The notes beneath the pieces were generated by a model that was not told the origin of the DNA, made no database searches, and saw only the letters and a program-made list of their open reading frames with translations. DNA of 64,000 bases, from assembly GCF_011074885.1 (NCBI RefSeq), contig NC_054685.1, forward strand, positions 186,001 through 250,000, written 5' to 3'. A program made the position numbers and the translations under genes. Shown here one piece after another: positions 1-8,813 of the stretch. Every line of letters begins with the position of its first letter. Position 1 is the first letter of the stretch. This DNA comes from Brettanomyces bruxellensis (Eukaryota > Ascomycota > Pichiomycetes > Pichiales > Pichiaceae).

Positions 1-438
1 TTTCCCAGTCAAAGGAACTTTTGCGCTGCTTCCATGTAATCTGCGGTATTTGGTAAGGAGATGGTGCCAATCTTGCTGATTTAATATACTAAATGATTCT
101 GTTTGTAGCAAACTTCCTATTGTCAGCCTCTTTGTTGTCAAATCATTGGTTTTATCAAAATCAGCAGTATCATTATTTATATCTGAAGTCTGAGTAGCTT
201 GCTGAACTAATGCCTTTTGGGCTTTCTGTATTGTGCAGTTTACAAATTTCCAAGCACGTCTTCTCTCTTGTCTGATCAAACGAGGCCATACCTTCTTGGT
301 GCTCTTTAGTTCATTACTGTCAACTTTATGTCTCGGGAATTTTGTGTGAAATGATCGAGCAGAAACATGTGGGGATCTTATCAGCATATGGCAGTACCTG
401 ACTTGTACAAGGGGATGGTACTTTGGACACCAAAGCAT
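1..438 (-). CDS. 5' part of an unrecognised, probably mitochondrial protein (cut by window edge)
   Basis: The minus strand is open without a stop from the ATG at 438-436 to the window edge (146 codons), so this is the N-terminal part of a gene that continues to the left. A second in-frame ATG at 387-385 begins MLIRSPHVSARSFHTKF. This is rich in Arg, Ser and Ala and lacks acidic residues, the pattern of a mitochondrial presequence, so it may be the true start. The rest is basic and hydrophilic (WPRLIRQERRRAWKF, then a Gln/Asp/Thr-rich linker), with no catalytic motif I recognise. A mitochondrial RNA or ribosome factor would fit the basic composition, but that is a guess. The reading frame is supported by length and by absence of a competing frame; the function is unassigned. 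Confidence 0.6.
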   Translation of the reverse strand, partial: MLWCPKYHPLVQVRYCHMLIRSPHVSARSFHTKFPRHKVDSNELKSTKKVWPRLIRQERRRAWKFVNCTIQKAQKALVQQATQTSDINNDTADFDKTNDLTTKRLTIGSLLQTESFSILNQQDWHHLLTKYRRLHGSSAKVPLTGK

Positions 439-825
439 GTGAGTAGGTACAACATGTATCCAATATTAATTGATCACCTGAATATTATGAGACTCCGTTT
501 TCGAATAATTTAAGTGTACAACGCGATTACTATCGGATTTGAATTGTAAGTTAACTAATCAAAGAAAGGCCTACCAAAAAGTCTTTCGAAATACTAGATA
601 AATTAAAAAAATATTGAAAAAATATCACGAACTCTATATAAGAAATAAGTTATCTACATATCGACGGGTCGGAAGTATCCTCACATCCTACTACCAAAAA
701 AAAAATACAACTTACGAACACACTAGTACTCAAGATTTCATATCATTAAAAGATATAACACCGTATGTAATGCAAAAGCCAAGACCAAAAAAAGGCATAA
801 CCTAACACTTACGAATGAATGTCAT
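439..825. other. Intergenic, AT-rich
   Basis: This lies between the 5' end of the left-edge gene and the 3' end of GPM1. It holds the promoter of the former and the terminator of the latter. A 63-codon frame at 614-805 has no ATG start (it begins TTG) and looks like chance. Confidence 0.5.
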
Positions 826-1575
826 TTATTTCTTCTGTCCCTGAGCAGCAACGGCGGCAGCACCAGCAGCAGCAGCTTCTGGGTCCAAGTAGTATGGCTT
901 CTTAATTGGCTTGAGATCATCATCCAATTCAAAGACCAATGGAATACCAGTTGGAATGTTCAAGTTAGCGATATCGTCGTCAGAGATCTTCTCCAAGTAC
1001 TTGACCAAACCTCTCAAAGAGTTACCATGGGCTGCAATCAAGACAGTCTTGTTCTCTCTCAATTCCTTAGCAATGACATCTTGGTAGAATGGCAACATTC
1101 TCTCAATAACCAATTGCAAAGATTCCGTAGCTGGAAGAACGGATGGGTCCAAGTGTGCGTATCTGGCATCATCGAACTGTGCGAACTTGTTACCCCTGGC
1201 AATAGGAGGTGGTGGGGTGTTGTATGATCTTCTCCAGACCTTGAACTGGACAGGTCCAACTTCCTCCAAAACCTCAGCTTTGTTCTTACCCTGCAGATCA
1301 CCGTAGTGTCTCTCGTTCAATCTCCATGATCTAACGACTGGAAGGTAAAGGAAGTCAGCCTCCTCCAAAGCAATGTTAGCAGTCTGAATAGCTCTGCTCA
1401 ACAAGGAAGTGAAGACAATATCTGGTTTCAATCCAGAGTCCTTCAACAACTCACCTGCTCTCTTAGCCTCCTTACGACCCTGAGCAGAAAGCTTCACATC
1501 AACCCAACCAGTGAACAAATTCTTTGAGTTCCATTCGGATTGACCGTGTCTAAGAAGAATAAGCTTATGAACCAT
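826..1575 (-). CDS. GPM1: Phosphoglycerate mutase (2,3-BPG-dependent), glycolysis
   Basis: This encodes 249 aa, against 247 in S. cerevisiae Gpm1. The enzyme interconverts 3- and 2-phosphoglycerate in cytosolic glycolysis and gluconeogenesis. The histidine phosphatase motif [10 protein letters not shown] lies at residues 7-16 with the phospho-accepting His. [10 protein letters not shown] (about 87-96) and the second catalytic His in AAHGNSLRG (about 182-190) are also present. The C-terminal tail is unusually Ala-rich ([16 protein letters not shown]) compared with baker's yeast, but the fold is full length. The ATG at 1575 gives the canonical [11 protein letters not shown] start. Codon use is strongly biased (CCA, GGT, TTG, AAG), as expected for a very highly expressed glycolytic gene. 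A TATA element lies about 130 bp upstream. Confidence 0.98.
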   Translation of the reverse strand: MVHKLILLRHGQSEWNSKNLFTGWVDVKLSAQGRKEAKRAGELLKDSGLKPDIVFTSLLSRAIQTANIALEEADFLYLPVVRSWRLNERHYGDLQGKNKAEVLEEVGPVQFKVWRRSYNTPPPPIARGNKFAQFDDARYAHLDPSVLPATESLQLVIERMLPFYQDVIAKELRENKTVLIAAHGNSLRGLVKYLEKISDDDIANLNIPTGIPLVFELDDDLKPIKKPYYLDPEAAAAGAAAVAAQGQKK

Positions 1576-2297
1576 TTTGACAGAATTATACTTTTTGCTG
1601 ATAAATGCAACACTTGATAACAGGAAGTAGAAACGTACGCAGCTCGGGAAGGAAAAGAAGGGGTTTTAATGACTGTGGGCAGAAAGTGACTTTTCTCTTT
1701 TTATATATGTTTCTTCTGGCATTAATTTGGGTGTGCACATTCTGATTCTTTCTCATTTTTCTCATTGCTGTTAGCCGACTCATCGGAGCTTTCTCAATTT
1801 TGAAATTTTTTTTTTAATCATCCTTTGCCCTATACAGCCACATGCGTAATCCACGCCGGAGATGACTGCTCCCCGTTATTTTTATTCGTCGACTACTCAC
1901 GCATCTTTTTTATCCAGAAGAAAAGAATCATCATCAGATCCGCACTTCTTTTATTTACGACCGATTACCTTTGTATAATATTGGCATGCACTCATCTAAT
2001 GAGATTTAACCTATGGTTATTTATGTAATCAATACCCTCTAGCTGATAATACCTAATTTGGTCTTTGTCCGACATCTGCGGTTGATCTCCGCCCGTAGTC
2101 ACCTGGGGGCCGCTCTGAGATCTTTCGCGAAACTCCCGAATAAATAAATTTTCAGTTTGAACGATTCAAAACAATAGAAAATTCGAACACTACTGTGGCA
2201 AACGTGTGTTGCATTTAATTTTCAAGGAGTGAAAAAAAAATAAAAAGTCCGAGAAAAATGACGACAGCGCATCAAGAACCTGTAATAATTGAATGGC
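1576..2297. other. GPM1 upstream region
   Basis: This gene-free stretch lies between GPM1 and the tRNA-Asp terminator. It contains the GPM1 TATA box and pyrimidine-rich and A/T tracts. Open frames here lack ATG starts or resemble nothing known. No LTR ends are visible in it. Confidence 0.5.
1700..1707 (-). promoter_or_regulatory. TATA box of GPM1
   Basis: The minus strand reads TATATAAA, 125-132 bp upstream of the GPM1 ATG, the normal distance for a strong yeast TATA promoter. This fits a highly expressed glycolytic gene. I judged it by position and consensus only. Confidence 0.6.
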
Positions 2298-2304
2298 AAA
2301 AAAA
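2298..2304 (-). terminator. Pol III T-tract terminator of tRNA-Asp
   Basis: There are seven T on the minus strand starting 9 nt after the tRNA 3' end. This is a typical RNA polymerase III terminator. Confidence 0.8.
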
Positions 2305-2312
2305 TTCGCGTC

Positions 2313-2384
2313 CTCTCAGACCGAGAATTGAACTCGGATCCCTCGCGTGACAAGCGAAAATTCTAGCCATTAAACTATCTGAGA
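2313..2384 (-). tRNA. tRNA-Asp (anticodon GUC)
   Basis: A 72-nt cloverleaf reads from 2384 down. The 7-bp acceptor stem TCTCAGA/TCTGAGA is perfectly paired with discriminator G. The D-arm is TAGTTTAATGGCTAGA. The anticodon stem TCGC/GCGA encloses the loop TTGTCAC, so the anticodon is GTC (Asp). The T-arm CCGAG-TTCAATT-CTCGG contains the B box. There is no intron. It is identical base for base to the second tRNA-Asp at 14492-14563. LTR remnants start about 130 bp upstream of its 5' end, the usual side for retrotransposons that target Pol III genes. Confidence 0.98.
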
Positions 2385-2514
2385 TTTACATATTTTTAAA
2401 TTTCCCGCATATTTATATCATTATTTTGATTTACTAATACCTCTTGTGGAATATTCTTGAGTGCGGTAAGTGTACCACATGTAGATTATGTGAGACTGTG
2501 TAAGACTTTATGAT

Positions 2515-2938
2515 TGTCGGACATATGAGAATATTACTTAATAATAGTGTCAGAGTATATAAATCATGTGTGGCATATGTATCCGCTTAATTGTTCTTAT
2601 ACCCATTTATCGTAGGTACCGAGGACGCAGATGTTCAAGATTATGAACGAGATTGGTCATATAGTTCCGATCTAGAAAAGACTTCTATTGCATAGAATGA
2701 CCCTCATAAAAAGCGGGGTCCTTATAAGCACGTTTGTAATTCTGTCAAAACAATGTAGCTCTCGAACAATGGAGTTTAAGTAAGTGAAGATGGTATTGTT
2801 ATATCATCTGATCAATACGAGAACCACATCTATATAAAGTGAAGATATTCCCTTTTGTCTATCATTATACATACTATCTATTACATACTACAATAAATAT
2901 CGAAACACTATATAAATCTGGTAACACTAACTTTAACA
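2515..2938 (+). repeat. Old solo LTR (family B), about 424 bp
   Basis: It begins TGTCGGACATATGAGAATAT and ends with CTAACTTTAACA, so it has the TG...CA ends of a retrotransposon LTR. Its first 23 bases are identical to the 611-bp LTRs at 12491 and 14321, but the body differs. Its last ~110 bp recur, diverged, at 3645-3753 and, inverted, at 12387-12490. No matching 5-bp target duplication flanks it and no coding region follows, so it is a decayed solo LTR or mosaic. It starts 131 bp upstream of the tRNA-Asp gene. Confidence 0.7.
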
Positions 2939-3644
2939 AATTCAGTGAGAACCCGAAAGTTACTCTTGGTTTCAGCTGAAGGTTCACTTCAAGATGGATA
3001 AATTCCTTTACATCAATATGTATTGCGAATTACGCAATAAAGTCGTCGTCCCTTTTAAGGCACACATAGTATATAAAGAAAAAGTAGTACATACATATAA
3101 GAAATATTTTTCCATAGAAGTGGAGTAGGTCATTCTCAGCTGAAAGTAAATTAAGGAGAGTTTTGTTTCAGGGCAAAAATTTTCCTGCGGTCTATTTCTG
3201 ATATCCGTCTGAATATTAACTTGATTTACATCTTATAAATCAAATACCAGTTGAACCTTTATGAGATATCAACATAAAAAGTATTATTATAACTCATAGG
3301 TTTCGACAATATAAATCGTGTGTGGTAAACTTTCTGTCTCATATTCCTATGCATTTATGAATTAGCTATTTGTAAAAGGAACTAAAAAATAAGGTAAAAA
3401 GAATGTGATAAAAAGAGAAAATGCACATGCTTTAAATACCTTTAGTCCTTATGAGCGAGGACTTCTCGGCATAAGCAATGCAAGACAGTTTTCTGTAGAT
3501 GCGGCTGTCGACGCATTTATTACAGCACTCATGTACATTTATAATTCCAGAAGATGCAAGTATGTCAAAACAAAATAAGTATAAATCAATAAGGTTCCTA
3601 GGAGAACAAGATATAGGGTGTCATATAAGAAGAAGAATGTCAAT
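2939..3644. other. Gene-free, LTR debris
   Basis: This AT-rich sequence lies between two family-B LTR ends. I see no coding frame, and no primer-binding site or polypurine tract that I can name. It is probably degenerate retrotransposon sequence. Confidence 0.4.
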
Positions 3645-3753
3645 TATATAAAGATGAGATATCCTCTTGTGTCTATACTAAATCTTATGTACAGGTTATG
3701 TACTACAAGAAGTATCGAGGTACTATACCAATCTGGTAACACTAACTTTAATA
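3645..3753 (+). repeat. LTR family B 3' fragment
   Basis: The 109 bp ending in ACTAACTTTAATA match the 3' ends of the LTRs at 2515-2938 (plus) and 12387-12490 (minus), including shared blocks such as GATATCCTCTTGTGTCTATAC and CTGGTAACACTAACTTTA. The upstream part, roughly 3260-3644, may be the heavily degraded body of the same LTR, but I could not align it with confidence. Confidence 0.55.
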
Positions 3754-4034
3754 AAGTACACCAAAAAGCTGAATTCTGCTCCACAGTATAGGTTCTTATT
3801 TTAAGGTTGCCAAAGAAGAGCACACTGGAGCTATCTACAATTTACTCCCCCACTGTAAACAAAAATTAAGCTATATGTATACATCAAAGAAAATAAATTA
3901 CTCAAACTAGAATGATTGATGACAAAAATTACATTTGACCTCAAAAAAGAAGAAAAAATATACTTTATTTGCGATACAGCTTCTAGCAACAAAATTCTAT
4001 CCCTTCATATGAATGTTTATAAGCTTCAAGATAT

Positions 4035-4799
4035 TTAATTAGATTTCTTAGATTTCTTTGTGATTTCTCTAAGATGCGTTTTTGGGAGCCATTCGTCAAC
4101 ACCAGTAGATTTAGAGATTGAAGTAGTGGATTTCTTTGATGCCTTCTGTTTAGAAGCTTTTAAGGTAGGAGAAGGAAGAATCCCTTTCAAATACGTTTTA
4201 CCGAATGTGCCATATAGAACATAAACCAAGCCAGCAACGGTAGCCCCGAGTAATAATTCCGAGACAATCAATTTCGGATTAAAGAAGGATATTTTTGGAT
4301 CGGTCACATCAAATATCTGATTTCTTGCGCCCAACTTCATGAACTTCTTCTCGTACACAATGTAGACAGCAGGTACAAACAAATAGTCATCAGGAATCAT
4401 ATTCACTGCAACATTTTGAATAAACGTGACACTTTCATCAGTGGAAACAGCAAGAGGACCGATCTGGTTTGCCGTCACGTTGGCTTTCACATCACCGGTG
4501 ACAGGAGAAACCAACTGACCCCCAACACCAATAATCGTGCAAGGTTCCTCCTCCCCAGAAGTGAAATTATAAACAACACTAACAGTTTCACCATTTGAAA
4601 CCTTTACAACTTCAGTTGAAGACTTTTCCTGTTTACCTTTGATAAGATAGTCAATCTTAAAATTAAATGGCTTTTCATCAGTTGGCTGGAATTTCTGATA
4701 GGCCGGTGCTTGTTTCGCATTAATGTCTGCATTGTCGGCAGCAACGGCCGTCGATGCTAAGAGAGAGGTCAGAGTCAACAAAATTTTCGAGAATTTCAT
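4035..4799 (-). CDS. IRC22: ER membrane protein, TRAP-alpha/Irc22 family
   Basis: This encodes 254 aa. Residues 1-20 form a cleavable signal peptide (MKFSKILLTLTSLLASTAVA). A lumenal beta-rich domain follows to about residue 178. One transmembrane segment lies near 179-200 (SELLLGATVAGLVYVLYG), and a Lys/Ser-rich cytosolic tail ends in the conserved VDEWLPKTHLREI. The ISFFNPKLIV motif before the membrane span and the WLP-T motif are shared with S. cerevisiae Irc22 and resemble the alpha subunit of the translocon-associated protein complex (SSR1). Its role is probably to assist or associate with ER translocation; the yeast gene itself was named from a recombination-focus screen. It is divergent with NAS2. 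A second translocon gene (SSH1) lies elsewhere in this window, but not next to it. Confidence 0.88.
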   Translation of the reverse strand: MKFSKILLTLTSLLASTAVAADNADINAKQAPAYQKFQPTDEKPFNFKIDYLIKGKQEKSSTEVVKVSNGETVSVVYNFTSGEEEPCTIIGVGGQLVSPVTGDVKANVTANQIGPLAVSTDESVTFIQNVAVNMIPDDYLFVPAVYIVYEKKFMKLGARNQIFDVTDPKISFFNPKLIVSELLLGATVAGLVYVLYGTFGKTYLKGILPSPTLKASKQKASKKSTTSISKSTGVDEWLPKTHLREITKKSKKSN

Positions 4800-5100
4800 T
4801 TTCTGTAGTTGCTTAGCTGGTATATATCCAAGGAGAAAGCTCTGACATATATGAGTAGACGGTGATGCAAAAAGAACGTGGGAGGGGAGCAGTTTCGCTT
4901 TCTAATTTTTTCAACTTGTCCTTCAATATCAGTCGAAAAAAAATGTTTTCGGCGACGAAGCACTAAATTGCAGCTTACGTAATTCAAATTTAAAAAACAG
5001 ATCGAAAGCTACGTGAGAGAAAACATTTGCCATACATATTCTCCTAACTTCAGTTACAATCATTTTCATTCTATTCGGGAGCAACAACAATAATTCATAA
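4800..5100. promoter_or_regulatory. Divergent promoter IRC22/NAS2
   Basis: This 301-bp region separates the two divergent start codons. A TGGCAAA core, part of the proteasome control element GGTGGCAAA, occurs on the minus strand near 5030, about 70 bp upstream of NAS2. It is only a partial match, so Rpn4 control is speculative. Confidence 0.35.
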
Positions 5101-5766
5101 ATGTCATTTGAGAATGCAATGGGAGATTTGAATCTCCCGCTGCCCGACTGTGACCTAGTTGCTGCTAGGAATTATAGCTTGGATAAATTAAGCACGCTCA
5201 AGGAACGGATCGAACGATCATTAGATATGTTGTTTACTCGGCTGAAGTCTTTACATGTGGACATGGACACCAAGTTATTAACAGAGGATGGATTTCCTAG
5301 GAGTGATATAGATGTTATTCAGACACGTTTGGTAAGGGTACAGATCATTCGCCTACGTAATGATCTTAAAGAAGTTATTGATATCGTCGATTTCAAAATC
5401 AAGGATATGTTCCAAGAGATAAAATTAAAAACCAATAAAGTTGATCCCGAAAACAGGGGCGCTAAATGGAATTGCAAACAACTCATTTCTTTCGCCATTG
5501 TTGAGGAAGTTGAACCCAATAGTCCTGCTGCAAAGGCAGGGCTTAAATCCGGCGATAAAATCTTGAGTTTTGGACATATTAATGTAACAAATCATAAGCA
5601 CCTACAAAGCGTGGCAACCGTGGTCAAAAGCAACATCGATCGCACTATAGAAATTGTTGTTGAAAGAAATGAGGCAAACAGTCCCAGAGTGTCATTAAAA
5701 CTTTCTCCGAGTACAAGTTGGGGTGGAAAGGGGTTATTGGGTTGCAAAATAACCGAAATTAAATGA
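5101..5766 (+). CDS. NAS2: 26S proteasome assembly chaperone with PDZ domain
   Basis: This encodes 221 aa, the usual length of Nas2/PSMD9 (p27). The N-terminal half (about residues 20-115) is helical and matches the Nas2 N domain (LSTLKERIERSLDMLFTRL, FPRSDIDVIQTRLVRVQIIRLRND). The C-terminal half is a PDZ domain with the carboxylate-binding-like stretch VEEVEPNSPAAKAGLKSGD at about residues 138-156. Nas2 binds the Rpt5 C-terminal tail and guides assembly of the Rpt4-Rpt5 module of the 19S base in the cytosol. RPT6, another base subunit, is also in this window but 41 kb away. The 3' end converges on URM1 with only 49 bp between the stop codons. Confidence 0.95.
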   Translation: MSFENAMGDLNLPLPDCDLVAARNYSLDKLSTLKERIERSLDMLFTRLKSLHVDMDTKLLTEDGFPRSDIDVIQTRLVRVQIIRLRNDLKEVIDIVDFKIKDMFQEIKLKTNKVDPENRGAKWNCKQLISFAIVEEVEPNSPAAKAGLKSGDKILSFGHINVTNHKHLQSVATVVKSNIDRTIEIVVERNEANSPRVSLKLSPSTSWGGKGLLGCKITEIK

Positions 5767-5815
5767 TAAAACTAATTATGTGTTGCTATCATGATCATAC
5801 ATTATAATTAAAACT

Positions 5816-6191
5816 TCATCCTCCGTGGAGAGTGGATGTGAAAGAAATTAAATCATCGTTGTTTAATTTGTAATTAAGTTCGCCTTCAAGTTCCCAGTCA
5901 GTATCATTTATGAGCACCAAAATACCCGGTCTAACATTTTCTTCCTGCATGAAAACACAAAGATCTTTCTCTCTATCCACCAAAATATTCTGCACGATGT
6001 AAGCCAAGAGATCTCTCATTGTGGGAACATTGTTATCCTTACGAGTGACAATACACTTTGCTTTTGTGAGTCCACCGAAAATAGAGTCCAATCCTCCTCT
6101 TTTCCAAATATTGTTAGTATTACACTCAAAGTTGTCGGCAAATTTATAAAACTTACAAAAATTCAACATCAACATTTATACCACCTGCCAT
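5816..6191 (-). CDS. URM1: Ubiquitin-related modifier Urm1 (spliced)
   Basis: There are two exons: 6191-6157 and 6098-5816, separated by a 58-nt intron (6156-6099) with donor GTAAGT, branch point TACTAAC and acceptor AAAAG. Splicing joins MAGGINVDVEF to LGGLDSIFGG, which restores the canonical Urm1 N-terminus (strand beta-1 followed by the GGLD loop). The unspliced frame from 6175 gives an unrelated N-terminus. The product is 105 aa, against 99 in S. cerevisiae, and ends in TLHGG. This is the C-terminal di-glycine that is thiocarboxylated by Uba4. Urm1 acts as a sulfur carrier for 2-thiolation of wobble uridine in tRNA Lys/Glu/Gln and as a protein modifier under oxidative stress. The splice sites are read directly from sequence and not from transcript data. 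Confidence 0.93.
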
Positions 6192-6604
6192 TATAATATG
6201 ATTATTTAGGATACAACACAGTATGTGAAAATGAATTCGAGTTAATGGTGAAATCCAATTTAGCTCTGATATTTTTGACATCAGAAATATTTGTTTCGAA
6301 GAATTCAAAATTTTCTCCTCTTTTATCGCGAAAAAGTAGACTCGCCTTTTATCCGGAATTTTGAGGAGAGCGCGAAGCCCGAAATTATGTAATGATTTTT
6401 TTCAAAACTCCGAGCTCCGAGTTTGAAAATTCCTGAACTAACTGCCTAGCACTAATTAATACAACATTATAAGTACCAGAATTGTACACATAAATTTATA
6501 CATAGTATCACTATATAATCTTAAACTTGAACAAAAAAATTATAGTACGCTATATGCTTTTCCTCAAGACTCGGATGGGTGGTCTGTCACACTCTTTTGC
6601 TGAT

Positions 6605-6612
6605 ATGACTCT
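6605..6612 (+). promoter_or_regulatory. Possible Gcn4 site (ATGACTCT), first of two
   Basis: ATGACTCT matches the functional Gcn4 element of S. cerevisiae HIS3 (ATGACTCTT). It lies 316 bp upstream of the leucine-biosynthesis ATG, and a second copy starts 14 bp further. General amino acid control of LEU4 is known in yeast; use here is inferred. Confidence 0.45.
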
Positions 6613-6618
6613 AGAATG

Positions 6619-6626
6619 ATGACTCT
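6619..6626 (+). promoter_or_regulatory. Possible Gcn4 site (ATGACTCT), second of two
   Basis: This is an identical octamer in the same orientation, 14 bp after the first. The tandem arrangement upstream of an amino-acid biosynthesis gene makes chance less likely than for a single copy. Confidence 0.45.
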
Positions 6627-6927
6627 ACAAGAAGTTTCCCGAAAGAGCTAAGCGGGGCATGTTAGAGAAAAATATATAATGAAATTTTATTCATAGAGGA
6701 AAATTTTTTGTCAATATGTCACACAAATAACTATTAACTGCTAATGTTATAATTCGTGTGGAATATAAATAAACTGGTGTTAGCGCGTCCTCTTTTTCGT
6801 TAATCATAACTCTTAGTTTTAATATAATGGATTCACCGACCGCGGTAGGACATATCTTTATAAGTTCGACTCACTGTATTGTACAAGAAGGCCATATACT
6901 GTTTTGCTTTTTATATCCAAATAAGAA

Positions 6928-8700
6928 ATGACAATGCTCAAGGATCCCTCACTTAAGTACAAAAAATTTGATCCAAAACTCAATTTAAAAACCAGGCAGT
7001 GGCCTCTCAGAACACTGGACAAGCCACCAAGATGGCTTTCCACTGATCTCCGGGACGGAAATCAATCCCTTCCTGATCCAATGACAGTGGAAGAAAAGCA
7101 AGTTTATTTTAAGAAGTTAGTTGAAATAGGTTTCAAAGAAATTGAGGTTGCATTTCCATCTGCTTCACAAATTGATTTTGATTTTACGCGCTGGTGTGTC
7201 CAGAATGCTCCTTCCGATGTGGCCATACAGGTCCTTGCGCCATGTAGGCCACAGTTTATAAAGCGAACAATTGATGCTCTCAAAGGTGCTAAGAAAGCTA
7301 TTGTTCATATATACATGGCTACATCAGAGTGCTTCAGAGATATTGTATTCAATCTCTCTAAAGAGGAAACAAAAAAGCAGGCAACTGAATGCACACGTTA
7401 TGTGCGAACTCTCACGAAAGATGATCCAAACATGCATGAAACTGAATGGATGTTTGAATTTTCACCCGAGACTTTCAGTGATACTGATCCAGATTACGCA
7501 ATTGAGGTGTGTGAATCAGTGAAGGCAGCCTGGAATCCATCCATTAGAAATCCGATTATTTTTAATTTGCCGGCTACTGTTGAGATGTCGACACCTAACG
7601 TTTATGCTGATCAAATAGAGAATTTTTGCAATAAAATATCTGAGAGTAAAAAAGTTTGCATTTCTCTTCATCCGCACAACGATAGAGGCTGTGCTGTTGC
7701 AGCCGCAGAGTTGGCTCAATTGGCAGGGGCAGATAGGGTGGAAGGATGCCTTTTCGGAAACGGGGAACGTACCGGTAATGTTGACTTAGTGACATTGGCC
7801 TTAAACCTTTATACACAGGGCATAAATCCACATTTGGATTTCTCTGACATGAAGTCTGTGATTGATGTCGTTGAAAAATGCAATAAAATTCCTATTCATC
7901 CCAGAGCACCGTATGGCGGACAACTTGTTGTCTGTGCTTTCTCTGGATCTCATCAGGACGCAATTAAAAAAGGGTTTAAGAAGCATGAACAGAAAAAGAG
8001 AAAGCTTGCATTTGAAGCTGAAAGTTCGGGAAAGAAGTGCCGCATTGCGGATTGGAAAATGCCATATTTACCATTGGATCCTCGAGACATTGGCCGGACA
8101 TACGAAGCAATTATCAGAGTTAATTCTCAGTCAGGTAAAGGGGGGGCCTCTTGGATCATTCTGAGAAACTTGGAATTAGATCTTCCTAGAGGACTTCAGA
8201 TTGAGTTTTCTAAGGTTGTTCAGCGTGAAACAGAGGCTAAAACAAGAGAATTGAAAACGTCAGAAATTGTCGGTCTCTTTGAAACAAAATATATCATATT
8301 TCCGGAAAACACTGTAATCAAGCTGGAGAAAGTTAACGCTTTTAGACTTGTTGATTATCATAGTGATACCAAAAAAGGAGGAAAGAGAGAAATACATTCT
8401 ATCATCAAGAACAACAACAAGGAAATCAAGTTAAATGGGGTGGGAAACGGTCCAATATCTGCTTTTGCAAATTCGCTCGCCGCATATTTCAATAGAGACT
8501 TCGACGTTGTGAATTATCACGAACACTCTCTTGGTAAAGATTCTGATTCTCAAGCTGCGTCATATATCAACTGTAGGATTGGTTCAAACCCTCCTCTGTG
8601 GGGTGTGGGAATTCACGAAGATGTTAACGTTGCCGGCTTTAACGCGCTAATCAGTTGCTTGAATCAAAGCGTTAGAGCTAACTTTATTCATCTGAATTAA
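6928..8700 (+). CDS. LEU4: 2-isopropylmalate synthase (leucine biosynthesis)
   Basis: This encodes 590 aa. It condenses acetyl-CoA with 2-oxoisovalerate, the committed step to leucine. The DRE-TIM catalytic domain shows LSTDLRDGNQSLPDPM (about residues 38-53), the metal-binding SLHPHNDRG near 248-256 and LFGNGERTGNVDL near 276-288. The NGPISAFANSLAAYF region marks the C-terminal regulatory dimer domain (leucine feedback). There is no mitochondrial presequence: the frame begins MTMLKDPSLKYKKFDP, aligning with the internal start used for the short cytosolic form of ScLeu4. A Lys/Arg-rich insertion (HEQKKRKLAFEAESSGKK, about residues 352-369) is absent from the S. cerevisiae enzyme. It could equally be the LEU9 equivalent; paralogue assignment cannot be made here. 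Confidence 0.93.
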   Translation: MTMLKDPSLKYKKFDPKLNLKTRQWPLRTLDKPPRWLSTDLRDGNQSLPDPMTVEEKQVYFKKLVEIGFKEIEVAFPSASQIDFDFTRWCVQNAPSDVAIQVLAPCRPQFIKRTIDALKGAKKAIVHIYMATSECFRDIVFNLSKEETKKQATECTRYVRTLTKDDPNMHETEWMFEFSPETFSDTDPDYAIEVCESVKAAWNPSIRNPIIFNLPATVEMSTPNVYADQIENFCNKISESKKVCISLHPHNDRGCAVAAAELAQLAGADRVEGCLFGNGERTGNVDLVTLALNLYTQGINPHLDFSDMKSVIDVVEKCNKIPIHPRAPYGGQLVVCAFSGSHQDAIKKGFKKHEQKKRKLAFEAESSGKKCRIADWKMPYLPLDPRDIGRTYEAIIRVNSQSGKGGASWIILRNLELDLPRGLQIEFSKVVQRETEAKTRELKTSEIVGLFETKYIIFPENTVIKLEKVNAFRLVDYHSDTKKGGKREIHSIIKNNNKEIKLNGVGNGPISAFANSLAAYFNRDFDVVNYHEHSLGKDSDSQAASYINCRIGSNPPLWGVGIHEDVNVAGFNALISCLNQSVRANFIHLN

Positions 8701-8813
8701 TAAAATTCTCAATTTTTGATGAATATTAATCAAGATACGATATTTCAAAATAATAGTACTTTCGACTCAATATATCTTCTTTTTTAGTCGGATGCATTTC
8801 AACAAGCGATTGT

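Larger units (their letters stand above)
6192..6927. other. URM1/LEU4 divergent intergenic region
   Basis: These 736 bp separate the URM1 and isopropylmalate synthase start codons. They contain two ATGACTCT motifs (annotated separately) and AT-rich sequence. I see no perfect Leu3 site (CCGG-N4-CCGG type). Confidence 0.5.

Noticed and set aside
614..805. 63-codon plus-strand frame near the left edge
   Set aside because: Begins with TTG, no ATG in a useful position, no family resemblance.
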